A DNA stretch of 12,865 nucleotides from NCBI GenBank assembly GCA_006226985.1, contig SBGC01000063.1, forward strand, positions 1 through 12,865. The letters are read 5' to 3'. How positions within the stretch are numbered: position 1 is the stretch's first letter; every line of letters starts with the position of its first letter. The notes beneath the pieces were generated by a model, which was not told the DNA's origin, made no database searches, and saw only the letters and a list, made by a program, of their open reading frames with translations. Position numbers and translations under genes: made by a program. Below, in pieces: positions 6,093-12,865 of the stretch. The stretch is from Bacillota bacterium (GTDB lineage Bacteria; Bacillota_I; Bacilli_A; Acholeplasmatales; Acholeplasmataceae).

Positions 6093-7184
6093 TTAATCTC
6101 TTTTTCTCAACGTGTAACTCGAATCTAAATAAAAGATTTGCTGTTGACTGAGATCTTTACGTGCAATCGAGAAATCAGAAGTTAAAATCTGAGCACCACT
6201 TTGGATACCTGCAAGTCTTGTTGCATCATCAAATGATAATTCTGTATCAATGCGTGTTCGAATCATAAAATGATTTGAAACAAGTGTTGGTATGATGTCT
6301 GAAAATGGATTATTTTCGATAACAAAAGCTGCATAAGATTCATCGACTTGATCACTATAAACACTTGGAAATATATGAAGTGAACTTAAAGTTGGATCGA
6401 GTGAAACATAGGGTTCAACAAATGACCCTGCATGTAGAACAAACATGACTTTACCTAAAACATCTTGTAGGTTTGGCCATCCATGAGTTTGAATGGAATC
6501 ACGTAGTGTTAATGAATCATGCATAACTGTTGATGGTACAATCAGCTTATTGCTAAATATGTCATCGATCATCTGATCGAGTTCAAATAAATCAGTTGAT
6601 CCTATGTGATCAAGTGAGGGATCTAACATCATCCAATCATCTTTTACTTCAAGTAATATGATAATTGGTAAATGGTTTGGATTGTAATCAGAAAAGAGTT
6701 TTACTTCTTCAAGTGCAAGCTTTAGATTAGGTGCCACACTACTATTATCAACAAGTGGTACATGAGTTAACATGAATGTATCATTTCGTTTTCGAACATC
6801 AAATTCGAAACTTCGAATACCTTGTTTTAACTGATCGGTTAAAAGCTTATTCTCATAGTTCATGGCTTGAGCTTCTTCTTTACTAGAACCTAAACCAACA
6901 AAAAAGTGACCGAGTGCTAGTCCCCTCTTTTTATAGCTATTATGTGAAGCTAAATATTGAATCTCATTCATTTTAAGATCTTCAGTGATTAAAAAATCAT
7001 AGAAAGAATTTTCATCAACTGCTTCAAAGGCTTCATCTTCATAAAGTTCTTCAAGATTATCCATATGTTTCTTTTGAAGGTTAATGTCATACGTTAAGAC
7101 AACTTGTAAGCGAATCAAAATCAGAAAAAAGCTTAGTAAGATTAATAAAGTTGTATATACTAGTATCTTCAGTATCTTTTTCAT
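6093..7184 (-). CDS. Membrane-anchored PI-PLC-like (Ca2+-dependent, PF16670-type) phosphodiesterase
   Basis: The 363-residue protein starts with MKKILK and a hydrophobic helix (about 4-30) without a clear cleavage site, so the enzyme is probably tethered with its body outside the cell. The rest follows the bacterial Ca2+-dependent phosphoinositide phospholipase C family: IQYLASHNSYK (75-85) with catalytic-type His81, QLKQGIRSFEFDVR (118-131) with Glu127/Asp129, LTHVPLVDNSS (139-149) with His141, and PIIILLEVKDDW (173-184) with Glu179/Lys181. This layout implies hydrolysis of a phosphodiester lipid headgroup; the true substrate could be phosphatidylinositol, a glycerophospholipid or a glycolipid. 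The family call rests on these motifs as remembered. The gene follows a TGATATAAT promoter and an AAGGTGA SD site. No strong terminator follows it, only a weak 5-bp AATTG/CAATT hairpin at the stop, so some read-through into the PgpA-family gene is possible. Confidence 0.8.
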   Translation of the reverse strand: MKKILKILVYTTLLILLSFFLILIRLQVVLTYDINLQKKHMDNLEELYEDEAFEAVDENSFYDFLITEDLKMNEIQYLASHNSYKKRGLALGHFFVGLGSSKEEAQAMNYENKLLTDQLKQGIRSFEFDVRKRNDTFMLTHVPLVDNSSVAPNLKLALEEVKLFSDYNPNHLPIIILLEVKDDWMMLDPSLDHIGSTDLFELDQMIDDIFSNKLIVPSTVMHDSLTLRDSIQTHGWPNLQDVLGKVMFVLHAGSFVEPYVSLDPTLSSLHIFPSVYSDQVDESYAAFVIENNPFSDIIPTLVSNHFMIRTRIDTELSFDDATRLAGIQSGAQILTSDFSIARKDLSQQQIFYLDSSYTLRKRD

Positions 7185-7203
7185 ATGTCACCTTTTTTTC
7201 ATC

Positions 7204-7212
7204 ATTATATCA
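7204..7212 (-). promoter_or_regulatory. Extended -10 promoter of the PI-PLC-like gene
   Basis: The minus strand reads TGaTATAAT, a perfect extended -10, 19 nt before the ATG. The -35 region falls on the loop and stem of the preceding terminator and has no good match. The leader would be about 13 nt. Confidence 0.6.
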
Positions 7213-7213
7213 C

Positions 7214-7236
7214 AAAAAAAGGCCACTTAGCCTTTT
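7214..7236 (-). terminator. Intrinsic terminator after the U32 gene
   Basis: A 7-bp stem AAAAGGC / GCCTTTT with a 6-nt loop is followed by further T residues on the minus strand. It begins 1 nt after the TGA stop of the U32 gene, which also confirms that this TGA ends the protein. Confidence 0.8.
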
Positions 7237-7237
7237 C

Positions 7238-9556
7238 TCATTTCAAATATCTACCTAAACTATACTGTGATGGCTCTTTCATCATGACAGGGTGAATAAG
7301 TGATTTTTCATATGTTTTTAGAATATCTTGAATTTCACCATTCTTTTCTGTTGTTAAATCGAGTCGCATACTTTGGATACCACTCGCTTTAAGCTCAATG
7401 ACATAGTTAAATAAATTGAGTGGTTTTTGGTGCATAATACGAATGTTACATTGACCATCATGAATGAGTGGGAATCTCATACCAACACGATCTTTGAGTT
7501 CATATTGGTTTTTCTCACAAAGTAAACAATGATCTTTCGTTTTAAACGTTTTTTGAATGGGACAGTATTTTGAAATCATCAGTTCTGGTCTACCGTAAAC
7601 AACATACTGTAAATTGGGTTTTTGTCCAAATTTATTCACATAATCTTGATAAAAAGATAACGATCTTGACCGTGACAACTCAAGGGATAACGTTACTACG
7701 TTTGCTCCGTATAGGAAAAGGAGATATGCTGTATATATATTTGCGACATTAAAAAACTCAGAGGTAATCAGTGGATATTTTCTTTGGTTAAGATAGAGTG
7801 AACCGACTTCATGAACAACAGTCGTTTGATCAATTTTTGTTTGTCGCATTTGAATACGTTTTAACATCGGAATAGCTTGTTTTAAATCTTTTCCATATGC
7901 AATGCGATCTTCAATGTAGAGTTGATATGACTGATCTTTTATGACATCGATTTGGTTTTCATGTGTGATTTTGATTACAGACTCAAAATCACGAGGTTTT
8001 ATCACTACATGTTCAAAAACTGGCTCAATGATGCTGAATACTTTTCGTTTTTGCATACGAAGTTGAGTTAATTGATCGATTGCATCTCTTCGTAATTGAT
8101 TCATTACCTTAACAGGTATGAAACACTGACCATCCGTTTTGACATCGATATCGATTATGGCGAACGGTGTGTTACCTAATTTAGACATCTGATCTGTAAT
8201 ACTTTCTTTTGAAGCAGCGTTTGTTTGTGCTAATTCAAGTGAAACTTGAGAAGTTGTTTTAACATGATATATACCATCTGAAAGCAAACATGTCATCGGA
8301 TAGCCGACATTCGCTTCAATAACCGCGTGTAAAAAGATGGTTTTATAGTTTGGATTCAAATAGATTTCTAATTCTTTTTCAAGTGCTTGATCCAATGTTT
8401 TTAAAAAAATTGAACCAATCTCAACTTTATCTTTGACATCTAGCATAATCACATCATTAGGATAAGCTTCTGTAACAAGTTTTTGATTTTTTAAAATACG
8501 TGAAACAATATCACCATAATCATTTTCACCAATAATGCGATATCCATCATTAATCCTTAATGAATCATTAAGCTTAATAGTGACTTTATTCTGTCGATAA
8601 TCAATGACTTCCCCAGCTTTAACACCCATGTGATTAGGTCTTATATCATGGTTGATTAATTTCTTTTCTTCATCAAACATGTATCCTTTTGTAAACTCAC
8701 GATTAAACACACGTGATAGCTTATCTTTTTCACTTTCCATATCAACTTTTTGATTTTCATCAAAGATTGCATCCATAACGCGTTTATACGATAAAACAGA
8801 TTGAATGACATATTCAGGTTTTCTCATCCGTCCTTCAATTTTAATCGACTCAACACCGATTTCCATGAGTTCATTTAAATATTCAAGTGTCATAAGATCT
8901 TTTGTTGATAATAAATATGTATTATCAGTGATGACTTTCTGATCTTTAATAAGTGCATATGGCAAGCGACATGGTTGGGCACATTCTCCACGATTTCCAG
9001 ATCTTCCACCGATCATTGAGCTCATGAGACATTGACCAGAAAAGCAGACACAAAGTGCACCATGAACAAACACTTCGATTTCAATATCGATTTGTTTTTT
9101 TATCTGCTTAATGACATCAAGTGGGGTTTCTCTTGCTAGAACAACACGGTTAATCCCGATTTCTTTTAAAAATCTTACTTGATCAAGGGAATGAGCATTT
9201 GCCTGTGTAGATGCGTGTAAATCAAGATTAGGATATCTTTTTCTAAGTAAGTGCATGACACCTAAATCTTGAACAATGAGTGCATCAACATCGTGTGATA
9301 CTAAAAAGTCTGTATATTGTATCAGTTCATCGATTTCATCATTAAAAATCATCGTATTAACAGCAACATACACAAAAACACCACGCAAATGAGCGTAGTG
9401 AATGACTTCGATTAATGCTTCATCACTAAAGTTTGCTGCATATGCTCTTGCTCCAAATCTTCTACCTGCAAGGTAAACTGCTTTCGCTCCAGCATTGATT
9501 GCGCCAATAAGTGATTCCATACTTCCAGCAGGTGCTAGAATTTCCATTTTTTTCAA
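7238..9556 (-). CDS. U32 family protein, RlhA/YdcP-like (predicted [4Fe-4S] enzyme)
   Basis: The 772-residue protein opens with MEILAPAGS, the start of the U32 TIM-barrel-like domain (1-300). The U32 signature lies at 164-197, with His165, Cys169, Cys176, Cys192 and Cys196 in HGALC, SGQC, RGEC and QPCR. In the well-studied members TrhP, RlhA and UbiU/V such cysteines hold an iron-sulfur cluster and the proteins hydroxylate RNA or ubiquinone, so 'peptidase' is likely a misnomer. Residues from about 380 to 500 fit the DUF3656 insert of RlhA, which makes 5-hydroxycytidine at 23S C2501. A second cysteine group (665, 677, 680, 703) near the C-terminus may bind metal. The start is TTG with GAGGT 7 nt upstream; the ATG three codons later is too far from the SD site. 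It is a single-gene unit with its own promoter and terminator. The RNA target is unproven. Confidence 0.9.
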   Translation of the reverse strand: MKKMEILAPAGSMESLIGAINAGAKAVYLAGRRFGARAYAANFSDEALIEVIHYAHLRGVFVYVAVNTMIFNDEIDELIQYTDFLVSHDVDALIVQDLGVMHLLRKRYPNLDLHASTQANAHSLDQVRFLKEIGINRVVLARETPLDVIKQIKKQIDIEIEVFVHGALCVCFSGQCLMSSMIGGRSGNRGECAQPCRLPYALIKDQKVITDNTYLLSTKDLMTLEYLNELMEIGVESIKIEGRMRKPEYVIQSVLSYKRVMDAIFDENQKVDMESEKDKLSRVFNREFTKGYMFDEEKKLINHDIRPNHMGVKAGEVIDYRQNKVTIKLNDSLRINDGYRIIGENDYGDIVSRILKNQKLVTEAYPNDVIMLDVKDKVEIGSIFLKTLDQALEKELEIYLNPNYKTIFLHAVIEANVGYPMTCLLSDGIYHVKTTSQVSLELAQTNAASKESITDQMSKLGNTPFAIIDIDVKTDGQCFIPVKVMNQLRRDAIDQLTQLRMQKRKVFSIIEPVFEHVVIKPRDFESVIKITHENQIDVIKDQSYQLYIEDRIAYGKDLKQAIPMLKRIQMRQTKIDQTTVVHEVGSLYLNQRKYPLITSEFFNVANIYTAYLLFLYGANVVTLSLELSRSRSLSFYQDYVNKFGQKPNLQYVVYGRPELMISKYCPIQKTFKTKDHCLLCEKNQYELKDRVGMRFPLIHDGQCNIRIMHQKPLNLFNYVIELKASGIQSMRLDLTTEKNGEIQDILKTYEKSLIHPVMMKEPSQYSLGRYLK

Positions 9557-9563
9557 GATGCAT

Positions 9564-9569
9564 ACCTCA
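9564..9569 (-). promoter_or_regulatory. Ribosome binding site supporting the TTG start of the U32 gene
   Basis: TGAGGT on the minus strand leaves a 7-nt spacer to TTG at 9556. For the ATG at 9547 the spacer would be 16 nt. An ATG at 9563 is out of frame. Confidence 0.6.
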
Positions 9570-9583
9570 TGGTCAAAAGACCA
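9570..9583 (-). repeat. Small hairpin in the U32 mRNA leader
   Basis: TGGTC and GACCA arms close a 4-nt loop (5-bp stem). With the start of transcription expected near 9582, the hairpin would sit at the very 5' end of the message, just before the SD site. It has only two T residues after it, so it is not a terminator. Confidence 0.4.
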
Positions 9584-9588
9584 AAATC

Positions 9589-9597
9589 ATTATATCA
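9589..9597 (-). promoter_or_regulatory. Extended -10 promoter of the U32 gene
   Basis: The minus strand reads TGaTATAAT, the same 9-mer as before the PI-PLC-like gene. The best -35, ATAACA at 9613-9618 with an 18-nt spacer, matches 4 of 6. The site overlaps no coding region and lies 21 nt after the SDR stop. Confidence 0.6.
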
Positions 9598-9617
9598 AAA
9601 ACGTTCATCACTTGTTA

Positions 9618-10481
9618 TCATTTATGTGTGAAATACTGGTTAATTTTTGCATACTTTAACGATTCGTTCCAGACGTGCTCTATATGGTCTAAACGATAGG
9701 TAATTGGATTAGATTTGACAACTCTTCCCTCAAGAAAGTAATGACCTGATAAATCTTTATACTCAGGTTTTAAAGCAATATCTAGCATAAATCCTGATGG
9801 GTAATACGCATCAGTTCCTCTTGCTGCATGTTTTTGCCAAAAATATTGTGCAAGTTTATTGGTGCCTTTCATTCCAATTTGTGTATTCACCAATCCTGGA
9901 TCAATGGCATAAATTGGAATATGCTTCATTTTACTCGCAAAAGCTTTGACAAAAAATACATTATATAATTTAGATCGCTTATATGCTTTTAAGATATTGT
10001 AAAAAGACTTGTTTTGTAAGTTTTTATAGTTGATGCTCGCACGATAATGTGATCTGGAACTTACTACTAAGATGCGAGGATCATTTGATGAGAGCATAAA
10101 AGGATATAGATAATGTGTGAGTGCAAATACAGATAGATGGTTTGTTGCAAACGTGACTTCATTACCATCTTCATTTTCATGATAACCAGAAGATACACGA
10201 CCTGCGACATGAAAGAGTATATCTAGTTTTCCTTCATAGGAAGACTTTATAACTTCAATCAATGCATTTGCTGATTCTAAAACGTCGTGATTGGTGGATA
10301 AATCACCTTTCACCATGGTTAGTTTTGCATTTCCTATCGCACTAAATGATGCGATCATTTGATTTATTTTTTCATCACTTCTACCCAAACCAATGACATC
10401 AACACCCGCTTTAAGCAATAATTCTACACATGCTTTTCCAATGCCTGATGTGGATCCTGTAACAATTGCTACTTTATTCAA
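9618..10481 (-). CDS. Short-chain dehydrogenase/reductase (retinol-dehydrogenase-like)
   Basis: The 287-residue protein is a classical SDR with a Rossmann fold. TGSTSGIG at 8-15 binds the NAD(P) cofactor. Asp60-Leu61 contacts the adenine, VAG at 92-94 replaces the usual NNAG, and Asn114 is the structural Asn. The catalytic Ser is in VVSSRSH (Ser141/142), and Tyr167 and Lys171 form the YxxxK pair in AYKRSK. IDPGLVNT at 193-200 is the PG motif. The length and the HLxxF-type middle resemble the retinol-dehydrogenase/WWOX-like group; the substrate is unknown. The start is TTG with AAGGGAG 8 nt upstream, and the N-terminus then begins at the first beta strand as expected. It follows the terminator of the methyltransferase unit and has its own extended -10. 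No convincing terminator follows its TGA stop, so it may read into the U32 gene. Confidence 0.93.
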   Translation of the reverse strand: MNKVAIVTGSTSGIGKACVELLLKAGVDVIGLGRSDEKINQMIASFSAIGNAKLTMVKGDLSTNHDVLESANALIEVIKSSYEGKLDILFHVAGRVSSGYHENEDGNEVTFATNHLSVFALTHYLYPFMLSSNDPRILVVSSRSHYRASINYKNLQNKSFYNILKAYKRSKLYNVFFVKAFASKMKHIPIYAIDPGLVNTQIGMKGTNKLAQYFWQKHAARGTDAYYPSGFMLDIALKPEYKDLSGHYFLEGRVVKSNPITYRLDHIEHVWNESLKYAKINQYFTHK

Positions 10482-10489
10482 GTTATCAT

Positions 10490-10496
10490 CTCCCTT
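10490..10496 (-). promoter_or_regulatory. Ribosome binding site supporting the TTG start of the SDR gene
   Basis: AAGGGAG on the minus strand leaves 8 nt to TTG at 10481. The nearby ATG at 10489 is out of frame, and no in-frame ATG lies between the start and the cofactor motif. Confidence 0.65.
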
Positions 10497-10502
10497 GAGT
10501 AA

Positions 10503-10511
10503 ATTCTACCA
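10503..10511 (-). promoter_or_regulatory. Extended -10 promoter of the SDR gene
   Basis: The minus strand reads TGgTAGAAT. The -35 region lies in the preceding terminator hairpin; TGGACA (5/6) is there but with a long 19-nt spacer. The leader would be about 15 nt. Confidence 0.5.
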
Positions 10512-10512
10512 T

Positions 10513-10535
10513 AAAAAAAAGATGGAATGTCCATC
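10513..10535 (-). terminator. Intrinsic terminator of the AKR-DUF554-methyltransferase operon
   Basis: A 6-bp stem GATGGA / TCCATC with a 3-nt loop is followed by eight T residues on the minus strand. It begins 3 nt after the TGA stop of the methyltransferase gene. Confidence 0.85.
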
Positions 10536-10538
10536 GAT

Positions 10539-11186
10539 TCATTTCTTCTTAAAAACAGTCACACGGTAATCATTATGAAAAAGTAACTCAAAACCAAAAG
10601 TTTCAGCAATATAAGTCATCGTTTTGGGTGTATAAAAAGTTACATGTGAAGGATCTCTAATATAAAACCAATCCTTGAAAACGTCTCTATCTTTTGGATA
10701 AAACAATGTCATTAGACTCAAAATACCTTGTTGATTGAGTAAAGCATGAAATAATTCAAATACTTTTTCTGGTTTTTGAATGTGTTCGATGACTTCTGTC
10801 GATGTAATTAAGTCATATGTTTTACCTTCATATATTTTATGTGGTGAGAAATAGTAATCATAGATATCGACTTCAAATTTATAATGTGTTTTTAGTAAAT
10901 GTGCTAAAACAGGACTAGGTCCTGAACCGAATTCAAGTGCTTTTCCAGATTGAATAAAAGGAGTTACCCCTTGTTCGATAAAATTCATTAAATAATTGAC
11001 ATATCCGATATTTTCTAATGAATTCTGATGTCTTAAATAAACATCAAGTTCTGCAGATTCATTAATATAGTTGGATGAATCTTTAAAAATTAATTCACAA
11101 TGAGGACATTCATGGAAAACTATACCAAATTTCTCATGGATAAATGATGATGTTTCATGGTTGCATAGTGGACAGTTTCTTTTCAT
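10539..11186 (-). CDS. Zinc-ribbon class I SAM-dependent methyltransferase
   Basis: The 215-residue protein starts with a zinc-ribbon: Cys5-x2-Cys8 and Cys27-x2-Cys30. A methyltransferase domain of the Methyltransf_23 type follows. ALEFGSGPSP at 83-92 is the SAM-binding motif I, and DIYDYYF at 107-113 gives the acidic end of strand 2. YDLITSTEVIEHI at 124-136 is motif II, with the EVIEH signature common in methyltransferases that act on small molecules or lipids. DPSHVTFYTP at 178-187 is a further family block. The zinc-ribbon resembles that of C-methyltransferases and of rRNA methyltransferases, so it does not fix the substrate. The ATG lies 9 nt after the DUF554 stop, and the SD site AAGGGGG shares bases with that stop, so translation is probably coupled. 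It is the last gene of its operon. Confidence 0.85.
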   Translation of the reverse strand: MKRNCPLCNHETSSFIHEKFGIVFHECPHCELIFKDSSNYINESAELDVYLRHQNSLENIGYVNYLMNFIEQGVTPFIQSGKALEFGSGPSPVLAHLLKTHYKFEVDIYDYYFSPHKIYEGKTYDLITSTEVIEHIQKPEKVFELFHALLNQQGILSLMTLFYPKDRDVFKDWFYIRDPSHVTFYTPKTMTYIAETFGFELLFHNDYRVTVFKKK

Positions 11187-11195
11187 AATACCCCC

Positions 11196-11903
11196 TTATA
11201 AAAATGATGTGATGATAAAATAAATAATAGGAATAACTAAAGCTGGTAATAAATTAGCTACTTTAATCTTTTTAATCTCCATAAAATTGAATCCAATCGC
11301 AATCAATAGTATATTACCAACCATCGATAATGATCTCACGACTTCTGGCGTTAAGAAGCCTTGTGCTTCACGTGCAAGTAAGAAGATTGATCCTTGATAA
11401 AGTAAAACACTAATTGCTGAAAAAATAACACCAATACCTAAGACAGAAGCTAAAATCATCGCAGTAATAAAGTCTAGAAGACTTTTTATGACTAAAACAC
11501 TATAATCACCGGAAATACCATCTTCAATTGAACCAACTATCGCCATAGCTCCGACACAAAAAATGAGTGTCGCTGAAATAAATCCTTTAGCAAGCGGAGG
11601 GAGTTTATATTTAAGTTCAATGTTTTCTGCCCATCTGTTAAGTCTTAAATCAATATCAATCCATTCGCCAATCGCTGCACCTATAACAAGTGATAATATA
11701 ATAAGCAGTTCAGATGATGTTGACAAATCATCATTGATGATTGTAAAAAAATCAGATAAAAACCAACCTAAAGAAAGTGTAATGAGACCTAAACCTAAGG
11801 CCATCATTACACTTTTTTGAATTTTTTCAGGTAATCCTTTTTTTAAGGTTATACCAATGAGTGTTGCGATTATAATTGCGATTGCATTGATGAGTGTTCC
11901 CAT
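11196..11903 (-). CDS. DUF554 family integral membrane protein
   Basis: The 235-residue protein is almost wholly hydrophobic. About seven membrane helices can be seen, near residues 1-20, 31-53, 65-82, 106-125, 135-155, 157-176 and a pair at 190-234. It matches the DUF554 family (YdfK/YqgA-like): FCVGAMAIVGSIEDG at 115-129 and GNILLIAIGFNFMEIKKI at 196-213 are its conserved blocks. The polar Glu/Asp in the first block lies at a membrane edge and may line a pore or binding site. The function of the family is not established; a transporter is a fair guess only. The start has AAAAGGTGA as SD site and lies 10 nt after the aldo/keto reductase stop. Length is normal for the family. Confidence 0.9.
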   Translation of the reverse strand: MGTLINAIAIIIATLIGITLKKGLPEKIQKSVMMALGLGLITLSLGWFLSDFFTIINDDLSTSSELLIILSLVIGAAIGEWIDIDLRLNRWAENIELKYKLPPLAKGFISATLIFCVGAMAIVGSIEDGISGDYSVLVIKSLLDFITAMILASVLGIGVIFSAISVLLYQGSIFLLAREAQGFLTPEVVRSLSMVGNILLIAIGFNFMEIKKIKVANLLPALVIPIIYFIITSFL

Positions 11904-11913
11904 GTGTCACCTT

Positions 11914-12843
11914 TTACCAGTAGAGTGGTTCATCCTTTATCTTTTCATCATATAATTTAATAAATGCTTCTTTTAATGATTGAGGTAATTCATATACTTG
12001 ATTTTCAATATGATCTTTTAATTGTTCACTGTTTTTTATACCTGGGATAACAGCTGTAATTTCTTTGAATGATAAGATGAACCCGATAGCATATTTTGTT
12101 AAGTCTTCAGCACCAGTTAACTCTTTCAGTTCTCTCACTAAATGTGCTCTTCTTTGAATGGTTTCATCATCCCAACGCGAACGAATGCCTTCAAATTCAG
12201 AAAACTCATCGTATTTTCCAGTGAGCCATCCCGAATCAAGTGGAACTTTTGTAATAATTGATATCCCTTTTTGATGTGCTTCATTTAAAAGCGGACGAAC
12301 ATCTTGGAAAAAGATGTTAAAAAGTACTTCGATAACATCAACTTTAACATGATCTAAAACGGCTCTAAACTCATCATATGTATCAATGGATACACCATAT
12401 GCATGAATAAGTCCTTCTTTTTTTATTTTAGCTAATTCATTGAAATGCTGTGTTTTTCCTTCGAGAATATCCATCGAAGGATTATGTAATAATATACTAT
12501 CAATATATTCAGATTGAAGTCTTTCAAGCGATTCATAGATTTGCTCTCTTAGAGAAAAGACAGAAAAATCGGTTTCACCAGAAGCCGTATGGCCAAATTT
12601 AGTATTAATGACAACTTTATCACGACAATCCTTAACAGCTTCACCAATAATCGACTCAGAAAGACCATATGCATAACCAGGTGCAGTGTCAAAAAAGTTG
12701 ATGCCTTTTTCGATTGCTTCTTTCACAAGTAAAACGCCATCTTCTTTGGACATATATCCCCAAAAGTCTGTATTACCTAGTTGCCATGCCCCAAAACCTA
12801 ATCGGTTGATGTATTTTTTCGTGTTGGCATATTTTTTCGCCAT
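11914..12843 (-). CDS. Aldo/keto reductase
   Basis: The 309-residue protein is an NAD(P)H-dependent aldo/keto reductase with a (beta/alpha)8 barrel. The catalytic tetrad is visible: Asp52 and Tyr57 in FDTAPGYAYGLSE, Lys82 in NTKFG, and His120 in SILLHNP. The segment ITAVIPGIKNSEQLKDHI at 262-279 binds the cofactor phosphate and adenine side, as in the AKR families with the IPG(I/A) motif. One Ala (58) stands where most relatives have the Gly after the catalytic Tyr, but YG follows directly. It resembles the YhdN/IolS-type reductases of Bacillus; the carbonyl substrate is unknown. The ATG has GGAGGT 6 nt upstream. It is the first gene seen of a three-gene unit; its promoter lies in or beyond the last 22 bases of the window. 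Confidence 0.95.
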   Translation of the reverse strand: MAKKYANTKKYINRLGFGAWQLGNTDFWGYMSKEDGVLLVKEAIEKGINFFDTAPGYAYGLSESIIGEAVKDCRDKVVINTKFGHTASGETDFSVFSLREQIYESLERLQSEYIDSILLHNPSMDILEGKTQHFNELAKIKKEGLIHAYGVSIDTYDEFRAVLDHVKVDVIEVLFNIFFQDVRPLLNEAHQKGISIITKVPLDSGWLTGKYDEFSEFEGIRSRWDDETIQRRAHLVRELKELTGAEDLTKYAIGFILSFKEITAVIPGIKNSEQLKDHIENQVYELPQSLKEAFIKLYDEKIKDEPLYW

Positions 12844-12865
12844 AAAAATACCTCCATATTTATCT

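Noticed and set aside
6081..6097. AATTG-ACGA-CAATT hairpin at the stop of the PI-PLC-like gene
   Set aside because: Only 5 bp with one G-C pair; too weak to call a terminator, although T residues follow.
9557..9617. A riboswitch or leader peptide before the U32 gene
   Set aside because: The expected leader is only about 25 nt, with one 5-bp hairpin and no room for an aptamer.
11563..11820. An 85-codon plus-strand frame within the DUF554 gene
   Set aside because: It is an antisense shadow of a membrane-protein gene whose own frame is conserved.

Overview
This AT-rich window carries twelve protein-coding genes, all on the minus strand, so the natural reading direction is right to left. It looks chromosomal. 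UGA is a real stop codon in five genes, and in one of them it forms an ATGA overlap with the next start. Tryptophan is encoded by UGG. Shine-Dalgarno (SD) sites are strong. The protein families have a Firmicutes/Tenericutes flavour, for example a YutG-type PgpA protein and a long U32 'peptidase'. Together these suggest a low-GC Firmicute or an Acholeplasma-like mollicute that keeps the standard genetic code. The genus is an inference from style only.

From right to left the genes form about seven transcription units. (A) An aldo/keto reductase, a DUF554 membrane protein and a zinc-ribbon SAM methyltransferase are separated by 9-10 nt and end at a strong terminator. (B) A short-chain dehydrogenase starts at TTG. 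(C) A long U32 protein (RlhA-like, [Fe-S]) starts at TTG and has its own promoter and terminator. (D) A membrane-anchored PI-PLC-like phosphodiesterase. (E) A soluble PgpA-family phosphatase with its own promoter and terminator. (F) A hybrid histidine kinase with an HPt domain is coupled by a 4-bp overlap to a receiver-HD-GYP response regulator, and is closed by a terminator that contains the last codons of the regulator. (G) msrB, an HSL-type esterase and a chloramphenicol-acetyltransferase-like protein; the last two genes overlap.

The clearest functional system is unit F. It holds all four sites of a phosphorelay (kinase His, receiver Asp, HPt His, receiver Asp) in two adjacent proteins, with a predicted cyclic-di-GMP phosphodiesterase as output. 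The kinase has no membrane segment, so it should sense a cytoplasmic signal. Units D and E both touch phospholipids: one probably makes phosphatidylglycerol and the other probably cleaves lipid headgroups outside the membrane. Unit G combines methionine-sulfoxide repair with two small-molecule modifying enzymes.

The gaps between genes are short (under 90 bases) and densely used. A terminator is typically followed within 10-30 bases by the next promoter, often an extended -10 (TGnTATAAT-like) without a good -35. I saw no tRNA, rRNA, CRISPR array, insertion sequence or phage gene. I found no wholly new system; the points worth a second look are listed as findings.
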